Assembly (NCBI GenBank): GCA_023678885.1 | Contig: CM042975.1 | Span: 30,545,405 to 30,609,404 of the forward strand | DNA from: Pogostemon cablin | Lineage: Eukaryota; Streptophyta; Magnoliopsida; Lamiales; Lamiaceae | Reading direction: 5' to 3' | DNA: 64,000 bases | Translations under genes and position numbers: made by a program | Notes under the pieces: model-generated | Told to the model about the DNA's origin: nothing | The model's input: only the letters and a program-made list of their open reading frames with translations | Database searches by the model: none | Shown: piece after piece, positions 1-11,190 of the stretch | How positions within the stretch are numbered: the first letter of the stretch is position 1 | Layout: each line of letters starts with the position of its first letter

Positions 1-540
1 TGTCAACCTATTATGGGTAAAGGGGACTTAACCATATAACCTTTATTCATTAGAATAATTAATAGAGGACACTTAATATATCTATCTAAGATTGTTAGGT
101 GGGAATTGAAGATTAATTCTTAAGTACCTAGAAAGGGAGTATTAATTATTCTTCTGCATCTGAGGGTTTGAACCAGATTTATGTGTTAAGTTTACTTAAC
201 CAAAGGGGTTTAACATAGTTAAGTGATGTTTTCATAAGAACTGTAGGGATTCTAACCAATCGTCTAGTGACTTGATTTGACCAATTTAACTGGATTACCT
301 AGCGCTATCTCTCTTCTCTCTTGAATACTACTTTCCATATTTAATTATTTGTTATTTATTATTTTTAGTAATTTTCTAAATCAAAACCAGATTTGTCTTA
401 AAATAGAATAGTCATAATTAGATTGAATAAGTGATCTATAATTATCTTTGGGGAACGATATAAATATTTTTGACTTGGTCGCACGTGAACTACAATTGAT
501 TCCCTACACTTGGGGACACATGCAGGAAAGTGAACAAGCA
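1..540 (+). repeat. 3' part of a long LTR (Ty3-gypsy-like), cut by window start
   Basis: The last ~100 bases (TTGACTTGGTCGCACG..., then CTACACTTGGGGACAC and GTGAACAAGCA) closely match the 3' end of the complete solo LTR at 13270-15222. The stretch before it also has the 'accatata... cctagaaaggg' layout of those LTRs. It ends in CA at 540 and the 5' part lies outside the window. It could be a solo LTR or one end of a complete element; nothing to the right (541-834) looks like an internal region. Confidence 0.7.
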
Positions 541-834
541 TGCACCCACATACAAATATACACAAAAACGTATACAATTAAGAGTAATAATGTATACAAT
601 TTAATTGTTATTTTTTTTAATGATATATAATATTCAATAAAAAGTTATACACATATGGATGTTAGTTTTTTTAATGAAAACTTAATGTGAAAAAAGGTAT
701 ACAATTATTACAACACATATACAAAATAGAATAATATGTATACAAAATAACATAAAAAGACATACACATATGGGTGCACTCTTGCACCCGGGTGCACCCA
801 ATATACACTATATATATATATTTAAATTTATGTA
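541..834. other. AT-rich spacer
   Basis: No gene seen. It holds short GTATACA-like words and a small palindrome GGGTGCAC...GTGCACCC near 770-800. The small ORF that starts upstream at 448 is not supported by any recognisable domain. Confidence 0.5.
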
Positions 835-1097
835 CTCCCTCCGTCCCGGAAAAGACTGAACACCTCTTTTCGGCACGGAAATTAAGAAAGTGATTACTTT
901 TAGGGGTATTATGGTATTTTATGGGTAATAAATAAATGATAAAGTATGTTAGGTGAGTTAGGTAGTGGTGATTTTTTTGTAAATAAAGTGAATGGTGAAG
1001 GGTGATTGTGTTTGACTTTTTGCTTTTTTTTTAAGGTGCAAACTTTTGTGAGACAACCAAAATGGAAAGTGTGCCATTTGAAATGGGACGGAGGGAG
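835..1097. mobile_element. Stowaway-type MITE
   Basis: Terminal inverted repeats CTCCCTCCGTCCC and GGGACGGAGGGAG are flanked by TA on both sides (833-834 and 1098-1099), the Tc1/mariner-type target duplication used by Stowaway. It is 263 bp long and has no coding capacity. Confidence 0.9.
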
Positions 1098-1292
1098 TAT
1101 TTTATAAAATTACTAATTATTTATGTATAATGTATAAATGTATTTTTTTTAAATGTAATTTTATATTTATCAATTAAATCGCATTGCTTATACGCTTATT
1201 TTTATAACATTAAATTTAATTCGATATTTAAGATAAATAGAGTATATATTAATTTTCTATTATTAATTATACTAAAATTATTTTATTTCAAT

Positions 1293-1294
<2 letters not shown>

Positions 1295-1357
<63 letters not shown>
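1295..1357. repeat. (AT)n microsatellite
   Basis: About 30 uninterrupted AT dinucleotides. Confidence 0.95.
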
Positions 1358-1359
<2 letters not shown>

Positions 1360-2248
1360 AAAAATAAATACAGTCTCTCTGTAAAACTCAATTACTATTT
1401 TTTTAGGAAAGATGTAGTTTACTATAATATTTTATTTTTAATTGAATAGCATATGAATAAATAAAATATAAAATATTATTTAATATAATAATTTAAAAAT
1501 ATTAAAATAATATTTATAGAGACGATCCTATAAAAATAAAATTGAAAGAAAAATTAAAATAAATCACAAAATTTTAAAAATAAATTTCATACATTAATCC
1601 TAAATATTAAATTAAAACATTAGTTTTAGAGACGATTCTAATGAAAATATAATTGAATAAAAAATTAAAATAAAATATAAAATCTCGAAAATAAATTTCA
1701 TACACAAATTCAAAAGAGTAAATAAAAAATATAGGAAAATTATTCATAGGTACACACTTTATACCCATAATTACTATGAGATATATTGATTTTAAAAAAT
1801 TACTCTAACATACAAAATATTAAAGTAAAATATCAAATATAACCCTAACCCCATACACTTTAAACCACAAACCATAAACCCTCACCAACCGCCGGATATG
1901 AATATTGATTGATATATTAATTTAAATTAAGCTTATGTTGATAAAAAAATTAGTTAAATATGCTAAAAATATATCGCATATTTACCAAATTTATATTGTT
2001 AAATAAAAAATAAAATTAAATAACAAAATTCATTATTAGTATAATTAAATTTTATGATTAAAATTGAAAATAATAATTGGACGGTCAGGATTAATAAAAT
2101 TGAATTATTTTTAAATAGGGTAAAATTAAAAAGAAAATTTAAAATAAAAGTAGAAGTTTAAGTACCTTTAAGTAGAATGATTTAACCTGCATAAGATCAA
2201 ATAAAATTATAAAAGACAAAACAAATTATAGTAAGATTATAAATAATA
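1358..2248. other. AT-rich intergenic DNA
   Basis: No gene seen. It contains AT-rich words that recur at 3545-4080 and, at 1740-1897, one half of a repeat family described separately. Confidence 0.5.
1740..1897 (+). repeat. Half copy of the GC-cored element family
   Basis: The segment from ATAGGTACACACTTT through ACAAAATATTAAAGTAAAAT to CACCAACCGCCGG matches the reverse complement of 4720-4860 and the left end of 55668-56107. It stops where the other two copies enter their GC-rich core, so this is a truncated copy. Confidence 0.65.
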
Positions 2249-2474
2249 CTCCCTCCGTCCCGGGTAAAGGGTAGTGTTTGCTTTTTGGCACGTGGATTAA
2301 GGAGTATTATTATTTAATGTGTAGTGGGTAATTGTATTAGTGGGAGTATGGGTCCCGTATTTTGAATGTATTAGAGGGGGTGTGTGAGTCTCATGTGTGT
2401 AAAAAGGAAAGAGGACCCTTTGGGTAGGACGACCAAAATGGCAAAAAGAGACCCTTGCTCTGGAACGGATGGAG
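2249..2474. mobile_element. Stowaway-type MITE
   Basis: CTCCCTCCGTCCC at the left and GGAACGGATGGAG at the right, each bordered by TA (2247-2248, 2475-2476). 226 bp, non-coding; the right terminus carries substitutions. Confidence 0.85.
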
Positions 2475-2559
2475 TACGAAAGTAGATTTCGTAACAGAGA
2501 AGAAAAAGAAGAACTATTAAAGAAAAAAATTTTAAAAAAGAAGAACAAAAGAATAAATT

Positions 2560-3480
2560 TTAAAATATAAAAATAGGGTTCACAGAATTATTATAAGGAA
2601 ACATAAAAATTGAAGAAAAAAAAATAAACAAATAAAGAAAGAAATAATTATTCTTTCAAATGAGAATGATTGAACCTACAAATAAGATTAAATATGGGAA
2701 TGATTAAACCTAAAAATAATAACACAAAAATCAAAGAGAAGAAAAAAATAAGATAACAAAAAATATTTGTAAATCAAATACGAGAATAATTAAACCTAAA
2801 AATAATAACACAAAAATCGAAGAGAAAAAGAAATAAGATAACAAAAAATTAAAAAGTATAATAATATCATTGATTAGAATGGTTGAACCAGCATATAAGA
2901 TCATATAAAAGTATAAAAGACAAAACAAATTAGAATACAATATAAATAATATAAAAGTAGAATCTGTAAAAGAAAAGAAAAAGAAGAAGTATTAGAGAAA
3001 AAAATTACAAAAAGAGGATTAAAAAGAATAAAAAAATATAGAATATTAAAATATAAAAATAAGGTTCATAGAATTATTGTAAATCAAAAACAAAAATTGA
3101 ATAAAAAAGATAGACAAAAAAAATGATACATCAAATTAGAATGATTGGACCTATAAATAAGATTAAATATGAGAATAATTAAATTTAAAAATAATATCAA
3201 ATCAAATAAAAGTATAAAAGACAAAACAAATTAGAGTAGACAATAAATAATATGAAAGTAGAATCTGTAAAAGAGAAAAAAAAAAGTATTAGGGAAAAAA
3301 TGATTAAAAAGTAGAACGAAATAAAAAAATTAAAAAGTTTAATGATATCTTTAAGAAGAATTATTGAAAACCTGCATATAAGATCAAATAAAAGTATAAA
3401 AGACAAACAAATTATAGTATATTATAAATAATATGAAAGTAAAATCTATAAAAGAGAAGAAAAAGAAGAAGTATTAGAGA
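2560..3480. repeat. Diverged tandem duplication in AT-rich DNA
   Basis: A unit containing 'agaatgattgaacctacaa', 'aataataacacaaaaatc' and 'agataacaaaaaat' recurs at least three times with substitutions and indels (around 2650, 2790, 3130 and 3380). Low-complexity, A-rich, no coding signal; the ORFs here are runs of F/L/I codons. Confidence 0.55.
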
Positions 3481-4080
3481 GAAAAAAAAAAGACAAAAGA
3501 GGGAGAAAGTAAGAACGAATAATCATTATTGAAAAAAAATATTTATAGGGACGATCCTAATGAAAATAAAATTAATATATTAATTGAAATTGAGCATATA
3601 TTGATTAAAAATTAATCAAGTTTATATTGTTAGATCCTAATGAAAATAAAATTAATATATTAATTGAAATTAAACATATATTGATTAAAAATTAATCAAG
3701 TTTATAGTGTTAAATTAAATAAATAAATAAAGTAAAATTTAAATAATAAAATTTATTATTAGTATAATTAAATTATATTTTAGGATTGAAATCAAAGGAA
3801 AATTATGCATGTGCTATGTATATAAAATTAAATTATGATAATATAGTTGATTGATATATTAATTTAAATTAAAAATATATTGATTAAAAATTAGTTAAAT
3901 ATGTCAAAAATATCTCTCATATTTACCAAATTTATATTGTTAAATAAAAAAGTAAAATTTAAATAACAAAATCCATTATTATTATAATTAGATTTTATGA
4001 TTGAAATAAAAAATAAAAATCCATAATTAAAAATTTTAAATTATATTTTTATATTAAAAATATTTTTCATATTTACCAAA
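3481..4080. other. AT-rich DNA with a short direct repeat
   Basis: A ~78-bp unit starting GATCCTAATGAAAATAAAAT occurs twice in a row (near 3553 and 3633). The stretch from ~3925 (TATTTACCAAATTTATA...) is a near copy of the sequence on both sides of the Helitron and serves as its empty-site paralogue. No gene. Confidence 0.5.
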
Positions 4081-4260
4081 TCTTTAATATACTAAAGGAG
4101 AGTTTAATTTTAATGAGTGTCGCTTCCACGAATTTTCTAATTTTTTAATTATTAATTACTTTTATTATTCTTATTTAGTATCTTATTTACTACTATATAC
4201 CTGTGCATATTAGATATTAATTATTATTTAAATTTAAAATTTAATAGTAAAGATAAGGGA

Positions 4261-4860
4261 GGATTACTACTAGGTACACAAAAAAATCATAAATTACTAT
4301 GAGATACAAACATACAAAAGTATTACTACTAGGTACAAAAATATATAGTGATATTCCAATATTACCCCTATTAATGTGCTGCACATAAATATTGTGTGCA
4401 GCAAAAGTTCATGTGCAGCAAAGTGTGTGCAGCAAAAAAAAAGTGTGTGCAGCAAAAAAGTGTGGTGGTCCGGCGGCGGTGGTCCGGCAGCTTTTCCGGC
4501 GGTGGCAGTTTTTCCGGCGACCTTTTTTTTTTTTTTTCGGACGAATAGTTTTTCCAGCGACCGGCCGCCGGAGCTCCGGCGGCGGCGGCGCGGCAGCTTT
4601 TCCGGCGACCAGTTTTTTTTTTTTTTTTTTTTTTTTTTCTCTGACGAACAGATTTTCCGGCGACCGGCCGCCGGCGGTCCGGCAGAGGCAGCGGTGGTCC
4701 GGTGGTGGGTGGAGGTTGGGGTTAGTGATTTAAAGGTATATGGGTTTAGGGGTATATTTGGTATTTTACTTTAATATTTTGTATTAAATAATAATTATTT
4801 TAAATCAATGTATCTAGTAGTAATTAGGGGTACAAAGTGTGTACCTATCTGTAATTATTT
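4261..4860. mobile_element. GC-cored non-autonomous element (unclassified)
   Basis: The ends are similar in inverted orientation: 'tactactaggtacaca' at the left, 'gtgtacctatct' at the right. The right end contains a copy of the 'acaaaatattaaagtaaaat' block also seen at 1740 and 55740. The core holds several GTGCAGCAAA units (4375-4460) and then a CCGGCG-rich stretch with two poly-T runs (4470-4700). The two overlapping ORFs through it encode only G/P/A/R-rich sequence and look spurious. No transposase; the superfamily is unknown. Confidence 0.5.
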
Positions 4861-4953
4861 CTAAAGATAAACACATGTATTTATTTTAAGATTTTTAAGA
4901 TTGGAATATGAATGCGATCAAATTTAAAATTAATGCGATAAATATTAATGAAA

Positions 4954-5351
4954 GAGTTAGTCTCTTGTGAGACGGGTTATTGGTGAGACGGATGTGAGAC
5001 GGGTCAACCCGTCACTAAAGTATGATTATTTGTGGTTAAAGTGTGCTTATTTATGGTTAAAGTATGTCTATAATAAATCAAATTATAACACACTAACATC
5101 ATACTTTAATACATAATCCAACATACTTTAAAAAACATACATTATATGTTAAATGATTGTTAATGTATGTTTTTTAAAGTATGTTGGATTATGTATTAAA
5201 GTATGATATTAGTGTGTTATAATTTGATTTATTATCGACATACTTTAACCACAAATAAGCACACTTTAACCACAAATAATCATAATTTAGTGACGGGTTG
5301 ACCCGTCCCACATCCGTCTCACCAATAACCCGTCTCACAAGAGACTAACTC
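4954..5351. mobile_element. Fold-back MITE, near-complete palindrome
   Basis: The left arm starts GAGTTAGTCTCTTGTGAG and the right arm ends with its reverse complement. Almost the whole ~398 bp pairs with itself around a centre near 5152, apart from scattered mismatches. Motifs include GACGGGTCAACCCGTC, itself palindromic. Non-coding. Relatives lie at 5366-5646, 26537-26815 and 59926-60175. Confidence 0.8.
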
Positions 5352-5365
5352 GACATGAGTTACAA

Positions 5366-5646
5366 AGTCTCTTGTGAGACGCTACTTTCATGAGACGGTT
5401 TGTGAGACGTGTTAAAGTATGTCGATTATTTAAATAAAGTATGTTAAATGGTTGTTAATGTATGTTTTTTAAAGTATGTTGGATTATGTATTAAAGTATG
5501 ATGTTAGTGTGTTATAATTTGATTTATTATCGACATACTTTAACCACAAATAAGCACACTTTAACCACAAATAAGCATACTTTAGTGACGGGTTGACCCG
5601 TCTCACATCCGTCTCACCAATAACCCGTCTCACAAGAGACTAGCTC
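5366..5646. mobile_element. Second copy of the fold-back MITE family
   Basis: Starts AGTCTCTTGTGAGACG and ends CCCGTCTCACAAGAGACT. Its right two-thirds are almost identical to the right arm of the element at 4954-5351, only 14 bp away, so a tandem or recombinant duplication is likely. The left arm differs (GACGCTACTTTCATGAG...). Confidence 0.7.
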
Positions 5647-6400
5647 ATCTTAATGAAATTCAAATCAATATTCCCTATAAATATGGAGTTCTATTCTTTC
5701 AATTAACACACACAACTATTCTACAAAAGCTTTGTTCACGTCGTAAAGATGGTACATGATATTATTATTCTATAATTTCTTTTTTATTTTTTTTTTATAA
5801 ATTTCTCTTTATTTTTTAAAAATTATTATATATTCTCAATTCATAATTTATTTTTTTTATGTTGTTGTTGTTCTTTTTTTTTTCCGGTCGTTGTAAATAT
5901 TGAAAAAGAAAATCCCAATATTTTTTATGAAATTTAAATCTCATGTATTGTAATTTCAGTTATTTGAATCCTAAACTTACACAAATTATAGTCTGACTTC
6001 ATACATACACAAATTATTCTCTAAAAGTTTTCTTCATGTTTTAAAGAAAGATTTTTTTTAGTTTCTTTTAATTTCTTATAAATTTCATTATATTTTTTAC
6101 AAATTTCTATTTTTTAAACCACAATTTATTTATTTATTTATATTAATCTATATTTATTTATTTGTTGATATTAATCTATATATTAATTTTTTTATTTCTT
6201 CTAATTAATATGTATATTGATTTTATTATAATTTTTTATGTTATTTTATTACATAAATTTTTAAATTATGAATTTAATTAATAGGAGATATCTATCCATA
6301 CCAATTTATACTTAATATTATTGATATTAATTATTAATTATTAGGGTTTAATTGCAAACATTGAAAGGGCATGAATTTAAAAAAAAAATAGCATCTATAC
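5647..6400. other. AT-rich Helitron body
   Basis: T- and A-rich non-coding sequence. Short pieces such as TACTATTCTACAAAAGCTTTG recur loosely near 6000. No gene. Confidence 0.5.
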
Positions 6401-6404
6401 ATTT

Positions 6405-7000
6405 AATTTAATCATGACGTTAAACTCTCCTTTAGCATCTATATATTTTGTTGCACATGTCGAATGCTTAATTTGATTTTTAGTTAACATTAGCATGTCA
6501 ACAATTATATTTGCTAAATTAATAATATAGAGTACCAACTTCATAATTTTAACTGGAGCAAAAATATATTCTTAAAGAAAAATATTGCCTCTCTTTTTTT
6601 TCTTTTTTAGGATTATTAATGTCCAATTTCCAGCAACAATGCCACCAGAGAAAATAATGTCAACAACATGAAGAGGCAGTTTGAATGTAATACAAATATC
6701 TCCAATGGTTATTTTAATCATGACGTTAAATTTTCCTTTAGCATCTACTATATATTTTGTTGCACATGGTCATATGTACCCTTAATTTGATTTTTAGTTA
6801 ACATTAGCATGTCAACAATTATATTTGCTAAATTAATAATTTAGAGTACCAACTTCATTATTTTAATTGGAGCAAAAATATAATCTTAAAGAAAAATATT
6901 GCCTCTTTTTTTCTTTCTTTTTTAAGATTATTAATGTTCAATTTCCGACAATGCCATTAGAGAGAATGATGTCAACAATATGAGGAGACAACCTGAATTT
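6405..7000 (+). repeat. ~306-bp direct duplication inside the Helitron
   Basis: The stretch 'taatcatgacgttaaa...tcctttagcatct... ttttgttgcacatg... acattagcatgtcaacaatt... ttattaatgt' occurs at 6405-6700 and again at 6712-7000 with modest divergence. Confidence 0.75.
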
Positions 7001-8090
7001 AATACAATATAAAAGATGAAAAAGGTGAAATTATTATCGACCAACTGACATCAACTAAAAGAAAAAAAAGGTTAGTGTGAAGGTCGAAAATGATAAATAG
7101 TGAGAACAATTTAATTTCTTCTTATATATTTTTCGAGTCTAATTTTGATTCTTGCACAAATAAAAATACCCATAATATTAGTTTTTTTCTTTTAATTTAT
7201 ACATATATTAATTTCATTATATTTTTTATTTCTTTTGATTAATACAAATAATAATTTTTTTAATTAATCTATGTATTAATTTTGTTAATGTATAATAATA
7301 TTTCCTCAGATGTGAAACTTATATTTTATTTTTATTTAATATTGATTAATTTCGTGATATATATCGACATTAAATTTATTTATTTTTGATCTGCTGTAGA
7401 GTTCTTTACACTATTGATTAAAGGATAAATTATTGTTTGCATTAGGATATGTATAAATTTGAATTTTACACTTCAAATTAAAAATCATATTAAATTATAA
7501 AAATAAATAAATTTAAATATATTAAATTTAAATTATAGGAGTATATTTTTTAATTATAATTTTCATTGAAAATATACTTTTATTTATTAAATATATTATC
7601 GAAGTAAATTATAACGGTATAATTATATTTTAAAAGTTTGATTAAATTATTTACTAATTAACTAATTGATTTGTTGTTTCTTTAAATATTAACACTCATT
7701 CAAAGTAAATATTTATATAAATTAGGTTCACACGTGAATCATAGTTATAACGATGATTTTTTTAGTACATAAAAAATTAATCTTTATAAAGATGAATTAT
7801 AACTCTTTTAAATGGAAAAGTTACTTTTTAAATACTTGCACACCCTAATTATCAATTACTTTTTAATACTCCATGAAATATAATTTTTTAGAGAGATAAA
7901 AATTACTTTTCAAAGAGTGTGATTTTGCAACGTCAACATAGAAATAGGTTCGAGGGATTATTAGTTATAAATAAATAAATAATTATATTAAATTTGATTT
8001 TTTAAAAATTATAATTTTGAAATAATTATATTAAAATTGAATTATATTTCTTAAAATTATAATTTACGACCCGCGTAATACGCGAGATTT
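7001..8090. other. AT-rich 3' part of the Helitron
   Basis: Apart from the terminal hairpin, no gene or clear repeat was seen. Confidence 0.45.
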
Positions 8091-8299
8091 ATACTAGTTT
8101 ATAGTATAAAATAAAAAATAAAAAATTTAAATAATAAAATCCATTATTAGTATAATAATCTATCAAGAGCATTAATTGAATGATTAAGATTAAAATTAAA
8201 TTGGAAGGTTAAGATTAAAATTGAATTATTTCTAAATAAAAAAAAATTGAAAACAAAAGTGAAAATTTAAGTTTGCTTTTATATATGTATAGATAGATA

Positions 8300-8827
8300 G
8301 ATAGATTCTAAGAGTATTAGTATATATCTTATTTTTTGTTGTATTGAATATAATTAATAATTTTTTAAAAAATTATTGCACAACAATTCACTATAAATAT
8401 TTTTTACGGGTTCATATTAATTCACATTATCATTTAATATAATAAATAATTAAAAAAATTCTAAAATAAAATTATATTTAATATATTAAACTATAAAAAG
8501 AAAACGGATTATAATTCATTCACGATCGAAGACGAATAATTATTTATTATTCAAAAGAGTAATAGATTATTAATTTGATGAGTAATAGTTTATCATTAAT
8601 AAAACTAAAAATTTTATTTTGCATAATGAATTTACAAAATAATTTGTGTTATTAAAATTATTTAATTACTTTTAAAAGATTTATTATAGGGGAGTCAAAG
8701 TCATTATTATTATATCGGTTAAACGATGTAAATATATTTGTATTTTATTTTGTTTATATAAATAAAAATATATTACTTTAATTTAAAATTAATGTTTTTA
8801 CCGTGCATTGCACGGGCATAATACTAG
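8300..8827 (+). mobile_element. Second Helitron 3' terminus (5' end uncertain)
   Basis: A hairpin CCGTGCATTGCACGG (8801-8815) is followed by an AT spacer and CTAG at 8824-8827, then T. This is the standard Helitron 3' end. A plausible 5' end is a TC near 8308, but no empty site was found to confirm it. The body is AT-rich and non-coding. Confidence 0.55.
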
Positions 8828-8943
8828 TTTAATATAATACCCAGTCCCTTTAAGATAATTAATATTAGGGTGTAAATTTGCGTAAAATGAACAAAAATAT
8901 TAAAAATGTATAGAACCAAAGATGTATAATTTTAAGTTGTATA

Positions 8944-9053
8944 CTCCCTTCGTCACGCGGCAAGGGTAATTTTTATTTTTTGACACACGAATTAAGAAGT
9001 ATTATTATTTAATGTAGAGTCGGTAGTTGTATTAGTGGGAGCATGAGCCTCAT
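8944..9053. mobile_element. Left half of a Stowaway MITE
   Basis: Begins CTCCCTTCGTCACGCGG and follows the MITE at 2249-2474 closely (GACACACGAATTAAGAAGTA, TTAGTGGGAGCATG). It is cut off exactly where an LTR starts at 9054, so it was probably the insertion target. Its right half is not found beyond the LTR nest. Confidence 0.65.
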
Positions 9054-9352
9054 TGATGAGAGTGAAAATTTATGTCTTTTTGATCTCATAATACCTTGTT
9101 TTTATTAGAATTAAGCCATATATTTGTGTCGGATTGCGTAGCTTATGTATTTTGCATTATTATGGTACTAAGGTATTTTAGTGTGTTTTGATAGGTAAAA
9201 GGGATAAAAGATGCAAAGTTTGAATGAAGGATGAACTTGTGCCACTTGCAAGCAAACAAACGTCCACTTTTCATAATTTTTCTGTACTCGTGTGAAAGTC
9301 GAAACTGGTCGTGTGATACATGGTTGAAAAAATACGGAAGAGAAGAACGCGT
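9054..9352 (+). repeat. Left part of an outer LTR, interrupted by the gypsy element
   Basis: Starts TGATGAGAGTGAAAATTTATG, matching the starts of the solo LTRs at 13270 (TGATTAGTGTGAAAATC) and 16828 (TGATGAGCGTGTAAATTC). Later blocks (GGTAAAAGGGATAAAAGATG, ATTTTTCTGTACTCGTGTG) align with 13410-13520. It breaks at the CGCGT target duplication of the element at 9353. Confidence 0.7.
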
Positions 9353-10308
9353 TGTAACAACAAAATTTGTATTTATTAAAATAATAAACACAAAAGAAAT
9401 TACAAAGATAATCCAATGTGGATTGAACTTGAGAACTGAGTAAACAGCTTCTATGTGTCCTCTGATACCTCTCTTGAGTTACTTCTTTGACTCCTTCAAC
9501 TTTCGGAGTCGAATCTTCGGATAAAGTTTGTCTGAGCTCGGGGTTGACTTGAAGCTTTAAAATGTTTATCCGGAGGCATCGAGCCTTTATTCGGATCAAA
9601 CGTTGACTTGAAGATTTGTTGTGAAGAACGCCGTTCAATTTGGTAGAACGTTGACTTCACGGAGACTGATGGATAAATTTGATATGAAGAACGCTGGATC
9701 AGAGGAACTGGACACCTTGAATTTGATATGAAGAACGCCGGATCGGAAGGGCTGGACACCTTGATCTCTGACATGAGGCGGTTGGATGGAAGAATGCATG
9801 CCGGATCGGAGGGGCTTAGAGCCTTGATCTCTGATTGGAGGCGGCTGGCTGGAAGAATGCCGGATCGAAGGGCTTAGAACTTTGATATCTGATCGGAGGC
9901 GGCTGGCTGGAAGAACGTCAAATCGGAGGGGCTTAGAACCTTGATCTCTAATCGCAGACCGTTCTTGGCTTGAAGATGCTTGAAGATCTCTAGGGAGCAC
10001 TGCTCGTATTCTTGATCTCTTTAAAAGCATCTTCAGATGTTTTTTGGTCTGTCTGAAATGAGGACTGAAGGCCCTTATTTTTATGTAAAGAAAATAACCA
10101 CTTGAGATATATTTTCTCCTTGAAAAGATATGTTGGGCTTTTCTCCTTAAGCCTGCTGGATTGGATAAGGCTCAATTATCAATTATTTACTTATTTATTT
10201 TAGGAATTAATTTATTAAATTCCTTAATAAATAAATAATTAATTGATAATTATTGCATTAATTTGCCACATATTTTATTTAATATGCAATAAAATTCAGG
10301 TGCCTACA
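9353..10308 (-). repeat. 3' LTR of the gag-only gypsy element
   Basis: 956 bp on the + strand between TGTAACAACA and TGCCTACA. It contains several copies of a ~60-bp unit with GCCGGATCGGAGGGGCTTAG (9690-9960), more than the partner LTR has. That accounts for most of the length difference. Confidence 0.85.
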
Positions 10309-10618
10309 AATGCCCCCTTGCATTTTGTTCATGGACGCCTTTGTGTTGAAGTGAACAAATTGTGATATTCCATTATTGATCAACATGCCTGAATTTTATT
10401 GCTTGCCTCACCAACTTGATACGAATAGCCTGAACTATGACTGAACTTAGCAGAGTGCTAAGTTGCCTACGTACCTCTTCGCAGAGGATCAAGTCATAAC
10501 GTAGTTCAAAGGGACATGATTTGATTTGGGGGGGAGTTGTCGTACACATTTTATACTCATGCGGGCCAGGAGTAACATGCAGTTTAAAATCGTGCGTCAA
10601 ACAACTTTGAACTTGAAT
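10309..10618. other. Internal non-coding region next to the 3' LTR
   Basis: Begins with the polypurine tract (on -). The rest has no recognisable domain; the 75-codon ORF on - here looks spurious. Confidence 0.5.
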
Positions 10619-11170
10619 TTGCTGACAATTTATACTCGTGTCAATGAGTCTTAAATTTGATTTGTAGACAGTTTATACTCTTCTCAAGGAGTCTTAAACT
10701 GGATTTGCTGACAATTTATACTCGTGTCAATGAGCCTTGAACTTGATTTGTAGACAGTTTATACTCTTCTCAAGGAGTCTTGAACTGGATTTGTAGACAG
10801 TTTATACTCTTCTCAAGGAGTTTGAACAAGTAGAGAGTTTTATCTCTTCTCAAGGAAATTTGATTTGAGTTAGACAGTTTAAGCTCGTATCAAGGAGCAT
10901 AACATGTAGACAGTTTTTTCTCTTCTCAAGGAAATTTGATTTGAGTTAGACAGTTTAAGCTCGTATCAAGGAGCATAACATGTAGACAGTTTAGTCTCTT
11001 CTCAAGGAGATTTGAATTGAGTTAGATAGTTTAAGCTCATATCGAGGAGCAGAACATGTAGACAGTTTTTTGGCTCTGTCAAGGAGCTTTGAACTTGGGA
11101 GATTTTAGATATTTTAAACTCGTATCAAGGAGCGTAATGCAGACAGTTTTAGCTCGTGTCAAGGAGTTTT
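10619..11170. repeat. Tandem repeat block inside the gypsy element
   Basis: About a dozen degenerate units of roughly 40-60 bp built on GACAGTTTATACTC, TTCTCAAGGAG and TTGAACTTGATTTG. Units near the gag end carry the variant TTTAAGCTCGTATCAAGGAG. Lies between gag and the 3' LTR. Confidence 0.85.
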
Positions 11171-11190
11171 AACTTGAGATTTGAGAAAGT

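Larger units (their letters stand above)
4081..8097 (+). mobile_element. Helitron (non-autonomous)
   Basis: The 5' end is TC (TCTTTAATATACTAAAGG), preceded by A at 4080. The 3' end is a short hairpin CGCGTAATACGCG (8072-8084), an AT spacer and CTAG at 8094-8097, followed by T. This fits the A^T insertion rule, 5'-TC and hairpin-plus-CTRR end of plant Helitrons. Joining 4080 to 8098 gives ...TATTTACCAAA|TTTATA..., which matches an uninterrupted paralogue near 3925. No RepHel helicase is present. The 4,017-bp body is AT-rich and carries younger insertions (4261-4860, 4954-5351, 5366-5646) and a ~306-bp direct duplication. Confidence 0.75.

Noticed and set aside
2731..3406. ORFs of ~69 codons on the minus strand
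   Set aside because: They are F/L/I-rich translations of A-rich tandem repeats with no domain.
4376..4774. Two overlapping ORFs of 113 and 132 codons in GC-rich sequence
   Set aside because: They follow CCGGCG and poly-T runs, encode only G/P/A/R/F-rich sequence and match no domain. They are better explained as the core of a non-autonomous element.
4081..8097. A RepHel helicase gene in the Helitron
   Set aside because: No long ORF or helicase motif exists in either strand; the copy is non-autonomous.
10619..11170. CRISPR-like regular repeats
   Set aside because: Units are degenerate and directly joined without unique spacers, and lie inside a plant retrotransposon next to gag.
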